In this document: piece by piece, positions 19,235 to 27,451 of the stretch
Numbering within the stretch: position 1 is the first letter of the stretch
Layout: every line of letters begins with the position of its first letter
NCBI RefSeq assembly: GCF_014763045.1
Contig: NZ_JACTAG010000001.1
Span: 682,001 to 746,000, forward strand
Origin: Sulfitobacter aestuariivivens
GTDB lineage: Bacteria > Pseudomonadota > Alphaproteobacteria > Rhodobacterales > Rhodobacteraceae
DNA: 64,000 bases
Direction of reading: 5' to 3'
Position numbers and translations under genes: made by a program
Notes under the pieces: generated by a model
What the model saw: the letters and a program-made list of their open reading frames with translations, nothing else
Databases searched by the model: none
What the model was told of the DNA's origin: nothing

Positions 19235-20373
19235 TTGTTCTTGATCATATCGCGTGAAATGATCACGCGCATGATCTCGTTGGTGCCTTCAAGAATTTGG
19301 TGGACGCGCAGGTCGCGTACCAGTTTTTCGATCCCGTAGTCTGCGAGATAGCCGTAGCCGCCGTGCAGTTGCAGGCATTGATCCACGATGCGGCTTCCGG
19401 CCTCGGTCCCGAACTTCTTGGCCATGGCGCAAAACCGCGTGGCATCTGGCGCGCCTTGATCCAGTTTCCAGGCGGCTTGCCGAAGCAGCACGCGGGCTGC
19501 CTGAAGGTCGGTTTCCATATCTGCAAGACGAAACTGAAGCCCCTGAAAATCTTCGATCTTTTTGCCAAAGGCGCTTCGGTCGCCCATGTATCCGATCGTG
19601 GTCTTCATCGCCGCTTGTGCCGCGCCTATCGAACACGCCGTAATGTTCAACCGACCGCCATCAAGTCCCGCCATCGCGTATTTGAAGCCTTTGCCTTCTT
19701 CCCCCACCAGATTGGCAGAGGGCACAACGCAATTGTCGAACTGCACCTGTGCTGTGGGTTGGCTGCGCCAGCCCATCTTGTCTTCCAGGGCGCCAAAGGA
19801 CAGCCCGTCCGATCCATCTTCAACCAACACACAGGAAACACCGCCAGGTCCTTCATCGCCGGTGCGCACCATGGTGACATAGGCATCTGAATAACCGCCG
19901 CCCGAGATGAAAGCCTTGGAGCCCGTCAGCAGATATCCGTCGTTGGTTCGCTCCGCCTTGGTTTTCAGCGCCGCCGCATCAGAACCAGATCCTGGTTCTG
20001 TCAGACAGTAGCTCAGGAATGTCTCCATGCTGCAGACACCCGGCAGCACCCTGTCTTTCAGCGCGTCATCGCCAAAACTGTCAATCATCCGCGCGCACAT
20101 ATTGTGAATGGACAAGAACGCGGCGACTGAAGGGCAGGCCATGGACAGGGCCTCGAAAATCAGCGTTGCATCCAATCGGGACAAGCCCGAGCCACCGGCC
20201 TGTTCTGAGACATAAATGCCTCCAAAACCCAGTGCGCCGACCTCTGGCCAGAATGATTTCGGGATGGTGCCCTCTGTTTCCCATTGGCGGGCATGAGGGG
20301 CGATATGTTCCTGACCGAACCCATAGGCCATATCAAAGATGGCGGTCTGTTCTTCACTCAGTGCGAAATCCAT
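19231..20373 (-). CDS. acyl-CoA dehydrogenase, probably isobutyryl-CoA specific
   Basis: A 380-residue FAD-dependent acyl-CoA dehydrogenase. LTEPGSGSDAAALKTKA near 125 is the FAD/substrate loop, LHGGYGYLADYGIEKLVRD near 340 the tetramer/FAD segment, and ILEGTNEIMRV near 362 provides the usual catalytic Glu. The operon with 3-hydroxyisobutyryl-CoA hydrolase and dehydrogenase makes isobutyryl-CoA the likely substrate; the specificity is inferred from context. It is the first gene of the unit; two TTTGCAAG boxes lie about 50-70 bases upstream of its start. Confidence 0.93.
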   Translation of the reverse strand: MDFALSEEQTAIFDMAYGFGQEHIAPHARQWETEGTIPKSFWPEVGALGFGGIYVSEQAGGSGLSRLDATLIFEALSMACPSVAAFLSIHNMCARMIDSFGDDALKDRVLPGVCSMETFLSYCLTEPGSGSDAAALKTKAERTNDGYLLTGSKAFISGGGYSDAYVTMVRTGDEGPGGVSCVLVEDGSDGLSFGALEDKMGWRSQPTAQVQFDNCVVPSANLVGEEGKGFKYAMAGLDGGRLNITACSIGAAQAAMKTTIGYMGDRSAFGKKIEDFQGLQFRLADMETDLQAARVLLRQAAWKLDQGAPDATRFCAMAKKFGTEAGSRIVDQCLQLHGGYGYLADYGIEKLVRDLRVHQILEGTNEIMRVIISRDMIKNK

Positions 20374-20422
20374 GGGGCAGTCCTTTGGCCTGAATTATTT
20401 GAACGCACGTTAAATTCCAATC

Positions 20423-20441
20423 TTTGCAAGAGTTTTGCAAG
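20423..20441. promoter_or_regulatory. TTTGCAAG tandem boxes upstream of the valine operon
   Basis: TTTGCAAG occurs at 20423-20430 and again at 20434-20441, an eight-base perfect direct repeat with 11-base spacing, about 50 bases before the acyl-CoA dehydrogenase start. The same heptamer recurs upstream of mmsA. TTTGCAAA-type direct repeats are known for the short-chain acyl-CoA regulator PccR (ScfR/RamB type) in Rhodobacter; the spacing here differs by one base from the motif as I remember it. Confidence 0.5.
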
Positions 20442-20443
20442 CC

Positions 20444-21541
20444 TCAAAGATCGGCGTGAAATTCGTCGATCAGGTGGCGCACGACCGCTTCTTGTCCACC
20501 TTCCTTGAAGACCGCCCGCTGGCGTGTGGCGCTGGTGCCATGCGCCACCGTGTCACGCAGACGGGTGATATCATCAAGCACGCCAAGCGCTTCGGCGTCT
20601 TCGGCCAGCAACATGATCAGTTCATTGAGCAGATCATCGAAGGGTCGGATCTTTTTCTCACCGAAGTCGATCAGCCCCTCGGTCACCCCGTAGCGTTGCG
20701 CCCGCCAGCGATTTTCGGAAATCAGGAACCGGTCATATTCCCGCCAGCGCAGATTGCGGTCGCGCAGGCGCATCAGCATCCGGGTGATGGCTTGCAAGAG
20801 CCCTGCCAGCGCAAGGGCATCCTCCATCCGTGGCTGGACGTCGAAGATACGGGTTTCAAGGGTCGGGTAGTGGTCGGAGGGGCGTAGATCCCACCAGATC
20901 TTGGTCGTGTCTTCGATGACGCCCAGATCAATGAGCGTCCCGGTGGTGCGTTCATATTCGCCCCAGCTGGCAAAGATGGGCGGCAAACCGGTGCGCGGCA
21001 TATTGTCAAAGACCGACAGCCGGTATGAGGCAAGCCCGGTGTCATCGCCCTGCCAGAAGGGCGAGGACGTGGACAGTGCCAGCAGGTGGGGCAGGAAATA
21101 GGCGAGTTGTGGCATCAGGTCGATGCGCAGGTTCTGTTCTTCGATCCCGACGTGAACATGCATTCCGCAGATCAGCATCCTGCGCGCGACGCCTTCAAGC
21201 TCTTTCTCGAGGGTGGCGTAGCGGTCTTTTTCGGTGAAGGTCTGGTGTTTCCAATCCGAAAACGGATGGCAGGACACAGCAATGGGGGCAAGGTTGTGGT
21301 CGGCGGCATGTTTGCTGATCGTGCTGCGAAGGCGTTTGAGGTCTGCGCGCGCCTCTTGCACCGTTTCGCACACGCAGGTGCCGACCTCGATCTGGCATTT
21401 GAGAAACTCGGGACTGACCTGATCCTGCAGCTCACCCTGACAGGCCGCCATCAAACCGTCGGGCATCGGTGCCAGCGCAAGGCTGTCACGGTCAACCATC
21501 AGGTATTCTTCTTCGATGCCGATGGTAAATTTGTCTTGCAT
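20444..21541 (-). CDS. carboxylate-amine ligase, GCS2/YbdK family
   Basis: A 365-residue ATP-dependent ligase of the GCS2 (YbdK) group. It begins [20 protein letters not shown], the typical GxEEE(Y/F) metal-binding start, with [19 protein letters not shown] near 134-152 and [17 protein letters not shown] near 235. Members show weak gamma-glutamylcysteine synthetase activity, but the physiological substrate of most is unknown. It is placed between the valine operon and mmsA on the same strand, but has its own spacers on both sides. It ends only 70 bases before the acyl-CoA dehydrogenase start, so the TTTGCAAG boxes lie at its 3' end. Confidence 0.9.
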   Translation of the reverse strand: MQDKFTIGIEEEYLMVDRDSLALAPMPDGLMAACQGELQDQVSPEFLKCQIEVGTCVCETVQEARADLKRLRSTISKHAADHNLAPIAVSCHPFSDWKHQTFTEKDRYATLEKELEGVARRMLICGMHVHVGIEEQNLRIDLMPQLAYFLPHLLALSTSSPFWQGDDTGLASYRLSVFDNMPRTGLPPIFASWGEYERTTGTLIDLGVIEDTTKIWWDLRPSDHYPTLETRIFDVQPRMEDALALAGLLQAITRMLMRLRDRNLRWREYDRFLISENRWRAQRYGVTEGLIDFGEKKIRPFDDLLNELIMLLAEDAEALGVLDDITRLRDTVAHGTSATRQRAVFKEGGQEAVVRHLIDEFHADL

Positions 21542-21602
21542 GACACGTCCCTCCCCGCAGAACCGGCTGAAAAGCGCGGCCCTGATCAGGAAGGTAGCGC
21601 AA

Positions 21603-21621
21603 GGTGGGCGTATCGCCCACC
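21603..21621 (-). terminator. hairpin downstream of mmsA
   Basis: GGTGGGCG-TAT-CGCCCACC forms a perfect eight-base stem, extendable by GCGCA/TGCG with one bulge, 25 bases after the mmsA stop. In the mmsA direction only TT follows the stem, so intrinsic termination would be weak. Confidence 0.45.
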
Positions 21622-21645
21622 CTGCGTTTCAGAATGGCCGAAAGC

Positions 21646-23145
21646 CTATTCCATGACGGGGATCGAGAATTCGCCACCTTCCTTGATGCCCGAAGGCCAG
21701 CGCGCGGTCACGGTTTTGGTCCGGGTGTAGAATTTGAAGGCATCCGGCCCGTGTTGGTTCAGGTCGCCAAAGACCGATTTTTTCCAGCCGCCAAAGGTAT
21801 GGTACGCAAGCGGAACAGGGATGGGCACGTTGATACCGACCATGCCGATATTGATACGGTTGGCAAAGTCACGTGCCGCGTCTCCGTCGCGCGTAAAGAT
21901 CGCGGTGCCATTGCCGTATTCGTGGTCCATGGCAAGGCCAATTGCCTCTTCGTAGGTCTGTGCACGTACGCAGGTCAGGACAGGGCCGAAGATTTCGTGC
22001 TTGTAGATGTCCATGTCCTTGGTGGCTTTGTCGAAGAGATGCGGGCCGACGAAATAACCCTCCTCGTAGCCCTGCAGGCTGAAGTCGCGGCCATCGACCA
22101 CCAGATCGGCACCCTGATCGATGCCGGTTTGCACCAGACGTTCGATATTGGCCTTTGCCGCTGCGGTGACAACAGGGCCGTAGTCCACGTCGTTGCCAGC
22201 GGTGTAGGGGCCGACCTTGAGCTTTTCGATGCGCGGCACCAGTTTTTCGATCAGCCGATCTGCGGTTTCGTCGCCCACAGGAACCGCGACGGAAATTGCC
22301 ATGCAGCGTTCGCCCGCGGCCCCGTAGCCAGCCCCGACCAGCGCATCTGCCGCCTGATCCATATCCGCATCAGGCATAACGATCATGTGGTTCTTGGCCC
22401 CGCCGAAACACTGCACGCGCTTACCCTGCGCGCATCCGGTGGCGTAAATGTATTCGGCAATCGGGGTCGAGCCGACAAACCCGATGGACTGGATCACGTC
22501 GTGATGAAGAATCGCATCGACCGCTTCCTTATCGCCGTTGACGACCTGAAGAATGCCCTTTGGCAACCCTGCTTCTTCCATCAGTTCGGCCAGCATCAGT
22601 GGCACAGAGGGATCACGCTCAGACGGTTTGAGGATAAAGGCATTGCCGCAGGCAATCGCAGGCGCAAACATCCACATCGGGATCATCGCGGGAAAGTTGA
22701 AAGGGGTTATTCCAGCCGTTACCCCAAGGGCCTGGCGCATGGAATACATATCAATGCCAGGGCCTGCTGAATCGGTGTATTCACCTTTCAGAAGCTGCGG
22801 CGCACCGATGCAGTATTCAACCACTTCCAAGCCGCGCTGCACGTCGCCTGCGGCATCGGGCAAGGTCTTGCCATGCTCACGGCTGAGGGCTTCGGCAAGT
22901 TTGTCCATGTCCCGGTTGAGAAGATCGACGAATTTCATCATGACCCGTGCGCGGCGCTGCGGATTGGTGGCAGCCCAGGCGGGCTGGGCCGCAGTGGCGT
23001 AGGCGACGGCCTGATCCATCTCGTCGCCATTGGCCAGCGGGACCTTTGCCTGCACTTCGCCGGTGGCCGGGTTCATGACATCAGCAAAGCGCCCGGATGT
23101 GCCTTTGACGTGGGCGCCATTGATATAATGGGTGAGTTCTTGCAT
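21646..23145 (-). CDS. mmsA: CoA-acylating methylmalonate-semialdehyde dehydrogenase
   Basis: A 499-residue aldehyde dehydrogenase that converts methylmalonate semialdehyde, from valine, to propionyl-CoA with release of CO2. The open frame is longer, but MQELTHYINGAHVKGTSGR at 23145 is preceded by a clear GGGAGA and is the family start. The catalytic Cys lies in GAGYGAAGERCMAIS, and the CoA-acylating subfamily motif NFPAMIPMWMFAPAIACGN is present. It is divergent from a LysR gene across a 150-base spacer that holds TTGCAAA boxes, a plausible local control region. Confidence 0.96.
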   Translation of the reverse strand: MQELTHYINGAHVKGTSGRFADVMNPATGEVQAKVPLANGDEMDQAVAYATAAQPAWAATNPQRRARVMMKFVDLLNRDMDKLAEALSREHGKTLPDAAGDVQRGLEVVEYCIGAPQLLKGEYTDSAGPGIDMYSMRQALGVTAGITPFNFPAMIPMWMFAPAIACGNAFILKPSERDPSVPLMLAELMEEAGLPKGILQVVNGDKEAVDAILHHDVIQSIGFVGSTPIAEYIYATGCAQGKRVQCFGGAKNHMIVMPDADMDQAADALVGAGYGAAGERCMAISVAVPVGDETADRLIEKLVPRIEKLKVGPYTAGNDVDYGPVVTAAAKANIERLVQTGIDQGADLVVDGRDFSLQGYEEGYFVGPHLFDKATKDMDIYKHEIFGPVLTCVRAQTYEEAIGLAMDHEYGNGTAIFTRDGDAARDFANRINIGMVGINVPIPVPLAYHTFGGWKKSVFGDLNQHGPDAFKFYTRTKTVTARWPSGIKEGGEFSIPVME

Positions 23146-23222
23146 GGATCGTCTCCCTTTGAGTTTGGATGCAGGATAGGCTTGCAAAAACGTGGGGAAA
23201 AGGGGCAGTTTGGCAAAGTAGT

Positions 23223-23238
23223 TTTGCAAAATTGCAAA
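23223..23238. promoter_or_regulatory. TTTGCAA-AA-TTGCAAA palindrome between mmsA and lysR
   Basis: A perfect 16-base palindrome in the divergent mmsA/LysR spacer. A further TTGCAAA is at 23182-23188 and a variant TTTGGCAAA at about 23210-23217. The same heptamer forms a tandem pair upstream of the acyl-CoA dehydrogenase gene, so one regulator may read both valine units. Confidence 0.5.
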
Positions 23239-23265
23239 GCATGCGCGGTGTATCGACGGTGCGCT

Positions 23266-23287
23266 GAGGTATTTATGAAAGGGTGAA
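23266..23287 (+). repeat. dispersed repeat copy 1
   Basis: Matches AGGTATTT-N3-AAAGGGTGAA (centre ATG), the 22-base dispersed element found five times in the window. It lies immediately before the LysR start codon, overlapping its likely leader. Confidence 0.7.
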
Positions 23288-23295
23288 ACACTCAG

Positions 23296-24192
23296 GTGGA
23301 GCACAATTGGGATGATTTGCGGCTTTTTCTGGCGGTCGCGCGGGAACAAAGCCTGAGCGGCGCAGGCCGCGTGCTGCGATTGGATCCGGCTACGCTTGGC
23401 AGGCGGGTCGGGCGGTTGGAAAAAACACTTGGGGCTGTCTTATTCGTCAAGTCACCGCAAGGATATGCGCTGACCGATGCCGGGGCGCAGTTGCTGGAGC
23501 GCGCCGAGGCAGCCGAACAGGCGATGCGCCGGGCGACCGCAGGCATGGAAGAGCAAAGTGACCAATTGCGGGGTCAGATCCGTATCGGGGCGCCGGATGG
23601 CTGTGCAAATTATCTGCTGCCGCAGGTTTGTGCACGGATCGTTGCAAAGAACCCTGCGCTTGATGTTCAGATCGTCGCCTTGCCGCGCGTCTTCAACCTG
23701 TCGCGCCGCGAAGCGGATATGGCGATCGGGGTCAGCGCGCCAACCGCAGGTCGCCTGATTGTGCAGAAAATCACCGACTATCGTCTGCACCTTGCCGCCG
23801 CAGAGAGTTATCTGGCGGCGCATGATCCTTTGAATTCTCTTGAGGATCTGCGGGGCCATCGCGTGGTGGGCTATATCCCTGATATGATCTTTGACCGCGA
23901 GCTGGATTACCTGACGGACATCGGCATTGACCGGGTGCCGCTTGCGTCCAATTCGGTGTCAGTTCAGCTGCAGATGATCCGGCAGGGCGCCGGAATTGGC
24001 GTGACCCACGACTTTGCATTGCCGCAGGCGCCGGGTGTTCGGCGTGTGATGACGCAGGCTGTCAGCCTGCGCCGCGCCTTTTATCTGATCCGCCACGCGG
24101 ACGACCGCCGGAACCGGCGATTGCGGCTGTTTGCCGACGCGCTGAGCAGCGGATTGCGCGCAGAAGTGGCGACGCTGGAGGCAAAAGCTTGA
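23296..24192 (+). CDS. LysR family transcriptional regulator
   Basis: A 298-residue LTTR with an N-terminal winged helix (WDDLRLFLAVAREQSLSGAGRVL, 5-27) and a periplasmic-binding-like effector domain. It starts with GTG at 23296; no strong ribosome site is seen because a dispersed repeat occupies the upstream 30 bases. Its divergence from mmsA suggests that it controls that gene in response to a valine intermediate, which is inference from position. Confidence 0.92.
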   Translation: MEHNWDDLRLFLAVAREQSLSGAGRVLRLDPATLGRRVGRLEKTLGAVLFVKSPQGYALTDAGAQLLERAEAAEQAMRRATAGMEEQSDQLRGQIRIGAPDGCANYLLPQVCARIVAKNPALDVQIVALPRVFNLSRREADMAIGVSAPTAGRLIVQKITDYRLHLAAAESYLAAHDPLNSLEDLRGHRVVGYIPDMIFDRELDYLTDIGIDRVPLASNSVSVQLQMIRQGAGIGVTHDFALPQAPGVRRVMTQAVSLRRAFYLIRHADDRRNRRLRLFADALSSGLRAEVATLEAKA

Positions 24193-24256
24193 CATCAAAC
24201 GGCTATCCGGTGGACGCTAAGGGTCCGGGGGATGTTCACAAAAAGGAGAGCTGTCC

Positions 24257-24691
24257 ATGCTGGTGTCTCAAATTCTGAAGTCAAAGTCGGATGATGCGGT
24301 GGTCACCTCTCCGCCAGACATGTTGATTTCAGCCGCTGCGAGGATGTTGTCGGAAAAACGCATCGGCACCCTGGTGATCTCCAAGGACGGGAAAACACCG
24401 AATGGGATCCTTTCAGAGCGCGACATTGTGCGGGAACTTGGCCGTCAGGGCGCCGGGTGCCTGACACACACGGTCGAATCCATGATGACCACCAAGCTGG
24501 TGACCTGCGGGTCGGATGATCGTGCGGATCAGGTTCTCCAGAAGATGACCGACGGCCGTTTTCGGCACATGCCTGTGTTGGAGAACGGTGAAATGGTTGG
24601 CCTGATTTCGCTTGGTGACGTCGTCAAGGCGCGCCTGACAGAGTTGGCGATGGAGAAAAACGCGCTTGAAGGCATGATCATGGGACATTGA
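24257..24691 (+). CDS. CBS domain-pair protein
   Basis: A 144-residue protein consisting of two CBS motifs (about 8-65 and 75-130), e.g. GTLVISKDGKTPNGILSERDIV and FRHMPVLENGEMVGLISLGDVVK. Stand-alone CBS pairs bind adenosyl compounds and act as energy sensors of partner proteins; the partner is unknown here. AAAGGAGAG lies just before the ATG. It is flanked by lysR and coaD without overlap. Confidence 0.93.
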   Translation: MLVSQILKSKSDDAVVTSPPDMLISAAARMLSEKRIGTLVISKDGKTPNGILSERDIVRELGRQGAGCLTHTVESMMTTKLVTCGSDDRADQVLQKMTDGRFRHMPVLENGEMVGLISLGDVVKARLTELAMEKNALEGMIMGH

Positions 24692-24789
24692 ACCCGCAGT
24701 TCAGCCTGACCGAATGACCCTCCAATCGGCTTGCATGCCATTGGCACACATGTTGACCTGTCCCAAACTTCTCAGCAGGAGCGCGGCCC

Positions 24790-25281
24790 ATGCGTATTGG
24801 CCTTTATCCCGGCACTTTCGACCCGATCACCCTTGGTCATATCGATATCATTCGACGCGCAGCCACCCTGGTGGACAAGTTGGTCATCGGTGTTGCGATC
24901 AATCGCGACAAGGGGCCGCTCTTTGATCTGGAAGAACGGGTGGCGATGATCACGGCGGAATGTGCCGAACTGGCTGCCCAGACCGGGATCGAAGTTGACG
25001 TGCATCCCTTTGAGAACCTGCTGATCGATTGCGCCCGTGACGTTGGTGCACAAATGATTGTCCGCGGGCTGCGTGCGGTCGCCGATTTCGAATATGAGTA
25101 TCAGATGGTGGGGATGAACCGGCAGCTGGACGACAGTATTGAGACCGTATTCCTGATGGCCGAAGCCCAACATCAGGCAATTGCGAGCAAGCTGGTCAAG
25201 GAAATTGCCCGACTAAACGGCGATGTGAGCAAATTCGTCACCCCGCGCGTGAACAAGGCCCTGTTGGCCCGTTTCGGTTGA
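24790..25281 (+). CDS. coaD: phosphopantetheine adenylyltransferase
   Basis: A full-length (163 aa) CoaD, which adenylylates 4'-phosphopantetheine to dephospho-CoA. The nucleotidyl-transferase start MRIGLYPGTFDPITLGHIDI carries the TLGH form of the (H/T)xGH motif, and the C-terminal AIASKLVKEIARLNGDVSKF corresponds to the ISSxxxR region in an alphaproteobacterial form. A GGAG lies about eight bases upstream. Its stop overlaps the TTG start of the hydrolase gene. Confidence 0.97.
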   Translation: MRIGLYPGTFDPITLGHIDIIRRAATLVDKLVIGVAINRDKGPLFDLEERVAMITAECAELAAQTGIEVDVHPFENLLIDCARDVGAQMIVRGLRAVADFEYEYQMVGMNRQLDDSIETVFLMAEAQHQAIASKLVKEIARLNGDVSKFVTPRVNKALLARFG

Positions 25282-26087
25282 CGCGGCGCAGGCGATACCG
25301 TTTCGACAAGGCGATCATCGCCCTCATTTGCGCTGCTTTACTTTATGCCGGGCTGATGATCTGGCTGCACCCCCGGATTCTGTATCCGTTTCGCTCAGAT
25401 CGGTTTTCCGCGCCTGAGTTTGAGGCTCGACTGGTGCAGGTGCAGGGCGCGGAACCAATTGAAATTCAACTTTCCGAGGGGCGAAAGGGCGCCCCGGTTG
25501 TTCTCTACTTCATGGGAAATGTAGGGTCCCTTGTCTATTTCGAACCCATGCTAGCGCATCACGTGTCGCGAGACCGGACAGTAGTTGGCATGACGTTTCG
25601 CGGTGCAGGTGGCGTTCCCGGGCAATCCTCGGAAAGAACACTGAAGCGCGATGCGCTGGCAGTCGCAGATCATGTCCGGGCGCTTTATCCCGATGCGCCG
25701 CTGGTTGTGCAGGGATATTCGTTAGGAACGGGACTGGCTGTGCATGTGGCTGCGCGCCGCGCGGTTGATGGTGTGATCCTGTCAGCGCCTTTCGATGCGC
25801 TTTGCCGGCTGATGGCAAAGCGGTCGGGGCTGCCGGCCTGTCTGCTGCCTGTTCAACGCTGGCGCACGGACCGCGACGCACCGATGGTGCGCGCGCCAGT
25901 GCTGGTGCAGCACGGCACGGGGGATCGCGTCATTCCTTTTGTGAGCGGGATGCGGTTGGTGGGACATTTTGAGGACGCCGGTGTGCCACTGACATTCGGG
26001 GCGCTGCAGGGTGCGCGACATGGGGATATGATGTCCTTTCCGGAACACCAGACGCGCATCGACAACTTTATCTTCGGACTGCGCTGA
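25278..26087 (+). CDS. membrane-anchored alpha/beta hydrolase
   Basis: A 269-residue serine hydrolase. A basic N-terminus and one membrane segment (about 10-30) are followed by an alpha/beta fold with nucleophile GYSLGTG near 150, Asp in QHGTGDRVIPF near 212 and His in GARHGDMMSF near 250. It starts with TTG at 25278, overlapping the coaD stop (TTGA); no better start is present before the membrane segment, so translational coupling to coaD is likely. It resembles the ABHD/FrsA-like hydrolases with unknown substrate. Confidence 0.87.
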   Translation: MTRRRRYRFDKAIIALICAALLYAGLMIWLHPRILYPFRSDRFSAPEFEARLVQVQGAEPIEIQLSEGRKGAPVVLYFMGNVGSLVYFEPMLAHHVSRDRTVVGMTFRGAGGVPGQSSERTLKRDALAVADHVRALYPDAPLVVQGYSLGTGLAVHVAARRAVDGVILSAPFDALCRLMAKRSGLPACLLPVQRWRTDRDAPMVRAPVLVQHGTGDRVIPFVSGMRLVGHFEDAGVPLTFGALQGARHGDMMSFPEHQTRIDNFIFGLR

Positions 26088-26110
26088 CGGGCAGTCCCCA
26101 CACCCGGTCG

Positions 26111-27109
26111 CTATTGGGCCGCGGCCATCGCCTCTGCCGTGTCAAGCATCCGGTTGGAAAAGCCCCATTCGTTGTCGTACCAGGCCAGCACGCGGATCAG
26201 ATTGCCCTGCTGAATGGCCGTTTGGTCGCTGGCAAATATTGCGCTGCGGGGGTCGTGGTTGAAATCCATCGACACCAGTTTGCGGTCGGTCACCCCCAGC
26301 ACACCGTGCAACGAACCGACAGCAGCTTCGAAAGCCGCGTTCACTTCTGCCTCTGTCGTGGTTTTTTCGGTTTCCACCACAAGATCCACGCAGGACACGT
26401 TGGGTGTCGGGACACGGATCGCGGTGCCGGTGATCAGCCCGTCAAGCTGTGGCAGCACGCGCCCCATTGTCCCCGCGGCACCTGTGGTGGTCGGGATCAT
26501 CGACAGGGCCGCAGCGCGGGCACGGTAGAGGTCCTTGTGGGCGCGGTCGTGGACAGGCTGGCTGCCGGTATAGCTGTGCACGGTGGTCATATGGCCACGG
26601 ATGATACCGAAGGCTTCGTGCAGGACATGGGCCACAGGCACCAGGCAATTGGTGGTACATGATGCATTGCTGATGATGGTATCGGTGGCTTCGATCAGAT
26701 GGTGGTTCACACCATAGACGATGGTTTTCACATCGGCCTTGCCAGGGGCAGATATCAGCACCTTCCCTGAGCCGTTCTTGTGGTGCAGTGCGGCCTTTTC
26801 CGGGGACCGGAAAAAGCCGGTACATTCAAGCGCGATGTCCACATCGGCCCAAGGCAGCCGATCCGGTTCGCGCTCAGCTGTCACGCGGATCGGGCCACGA
26901 CCAACGTCAATGGTGTCGTTCCCCAATGTGACGGGATGGCCATATCGCCCGTGCACGGAATCGAATTCAAAGAGGTGCGCGTTGGTTTCCAGCGGGGCCA
27001 GATCGTTGATCGCCACAACCTCAAGATCACTGTCCGCGCGATCCATAAGGGCGCGCAGCACGTTGCGCCCGATGCGTCCAAAGCCGTTGATCCCAAGCTT
27101 GATGGTCAT
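26111..27109 (-). CDS. gap: glyceraldehyde-3-phosphate dehydrogenase, type I (first copy)
   Basis: A 332-residue GAPDH with GINGFGRIGRN at the N-terminus, INDLAP near 32-37 (Asp typical of NAD+ preference), the catalytic Cys in SNASCTTNCL near 150, and the C-terminal WYDNEWGFSNRM. The frame is open further upstream from a TTG, but the ATG gives the conserved start MTIKLGINGFG. A second, only moderately similar gap gene lies 340 bases upstream on the same strand. The physiological division between the two (glycolysis versus gluconeogenesis) cannot be read from sequence alone. Confidence 0.95.
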   Translation of the reverse strand: MTIKLGINGFGRIGRNVLRALMDRADSDLEVVAINDLAPLETNAHLFEFDSVHGRYGHPVTLGNDTIDVGRGPIRVTAEREPDRLPWADVDIALECTGFFRSPEKAALHHKNGSGKVLISAPGKADVKTIVYGVNHHLIEATDTIISNASCTTNCLVPVAHVLHEAFGIIRGHMTTVHSYTGSQPVHDRAHKDLYRARAAALSMIPTTTGAAGTMGRVLPQLDGLITGTAIRVPTPNVSCVDLVVETEKTTTEAEVNAAFEAAVGSLHGVLGVTDRKLVSMDFNHDPRSAIFASDQTAIQQGNLIRVLAWYDNEWGFSNRMLDTAEAMAAAQ

Positions 27110-27229
27110 CACGATACCCTTTTGATCAAATTTCGGATGACCCCAGAAATGCGCGTTGATCAATGCGTGTCAACGGCGAATGCGTACCGATACAATTGCT
27201 GCCAGTGCTGTCTTTTCAGCAGACTGGGC

Positions 27230-27373
27230 TCAGCGCCAGAACGCGATCCACTCGATCAGCTCCAGCATCTTCTTGCTGAGAAAGATCAGGTGCTGCGTTC
27301 CGTAAAGGGATACGTCCACCACCAGGGCTGCGATCACCAGAAAGCCGAGGGCAAGGGCAATACGGTTGGTCAT
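27230..27373 (-). CDS. 47-residue membrane protein between the gap genes
   Basis: The short frame encodes MTNRIALALGFLVIAALVVD and continues to a basic/amphipathic end (FLSKKMLELIEWIAFWR). One membrane helix (about 4-22) is followed by a second amphipathic helix. The ribosome site GGAGA is rather far (about 12 bases). It is small and lies between the paralogous gap genes on the same strand; I believe similar short ORFs occur at this place in other roseobacters, where they can carry a GAPDH label by mistake. Function unknown. Confidence 0.6.
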   Translation of the reverse strand: MTNRIALALGFLVIAALVVDVSLYGTQHLIFLSKKMLELIEWIAFWR

Positions 27374-27451
27374 TTGGCGTAGGCGTCTCCGATGGGCGTG
27401 CCCCGATATGGCAGGGGCAGAGGCTGCGCGCAAGCGCGCGCCTGCGGTCCC

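Noticed and set aside
24741-24757. TTGGCACACATGTTGAC before coaD looks like a sigma-54 box
   Set aside because: The -24 half is perfect, but the essential GC at -12 is GA. A housekeeping coaD gene under sigma-54 is unlikely; probably chance.
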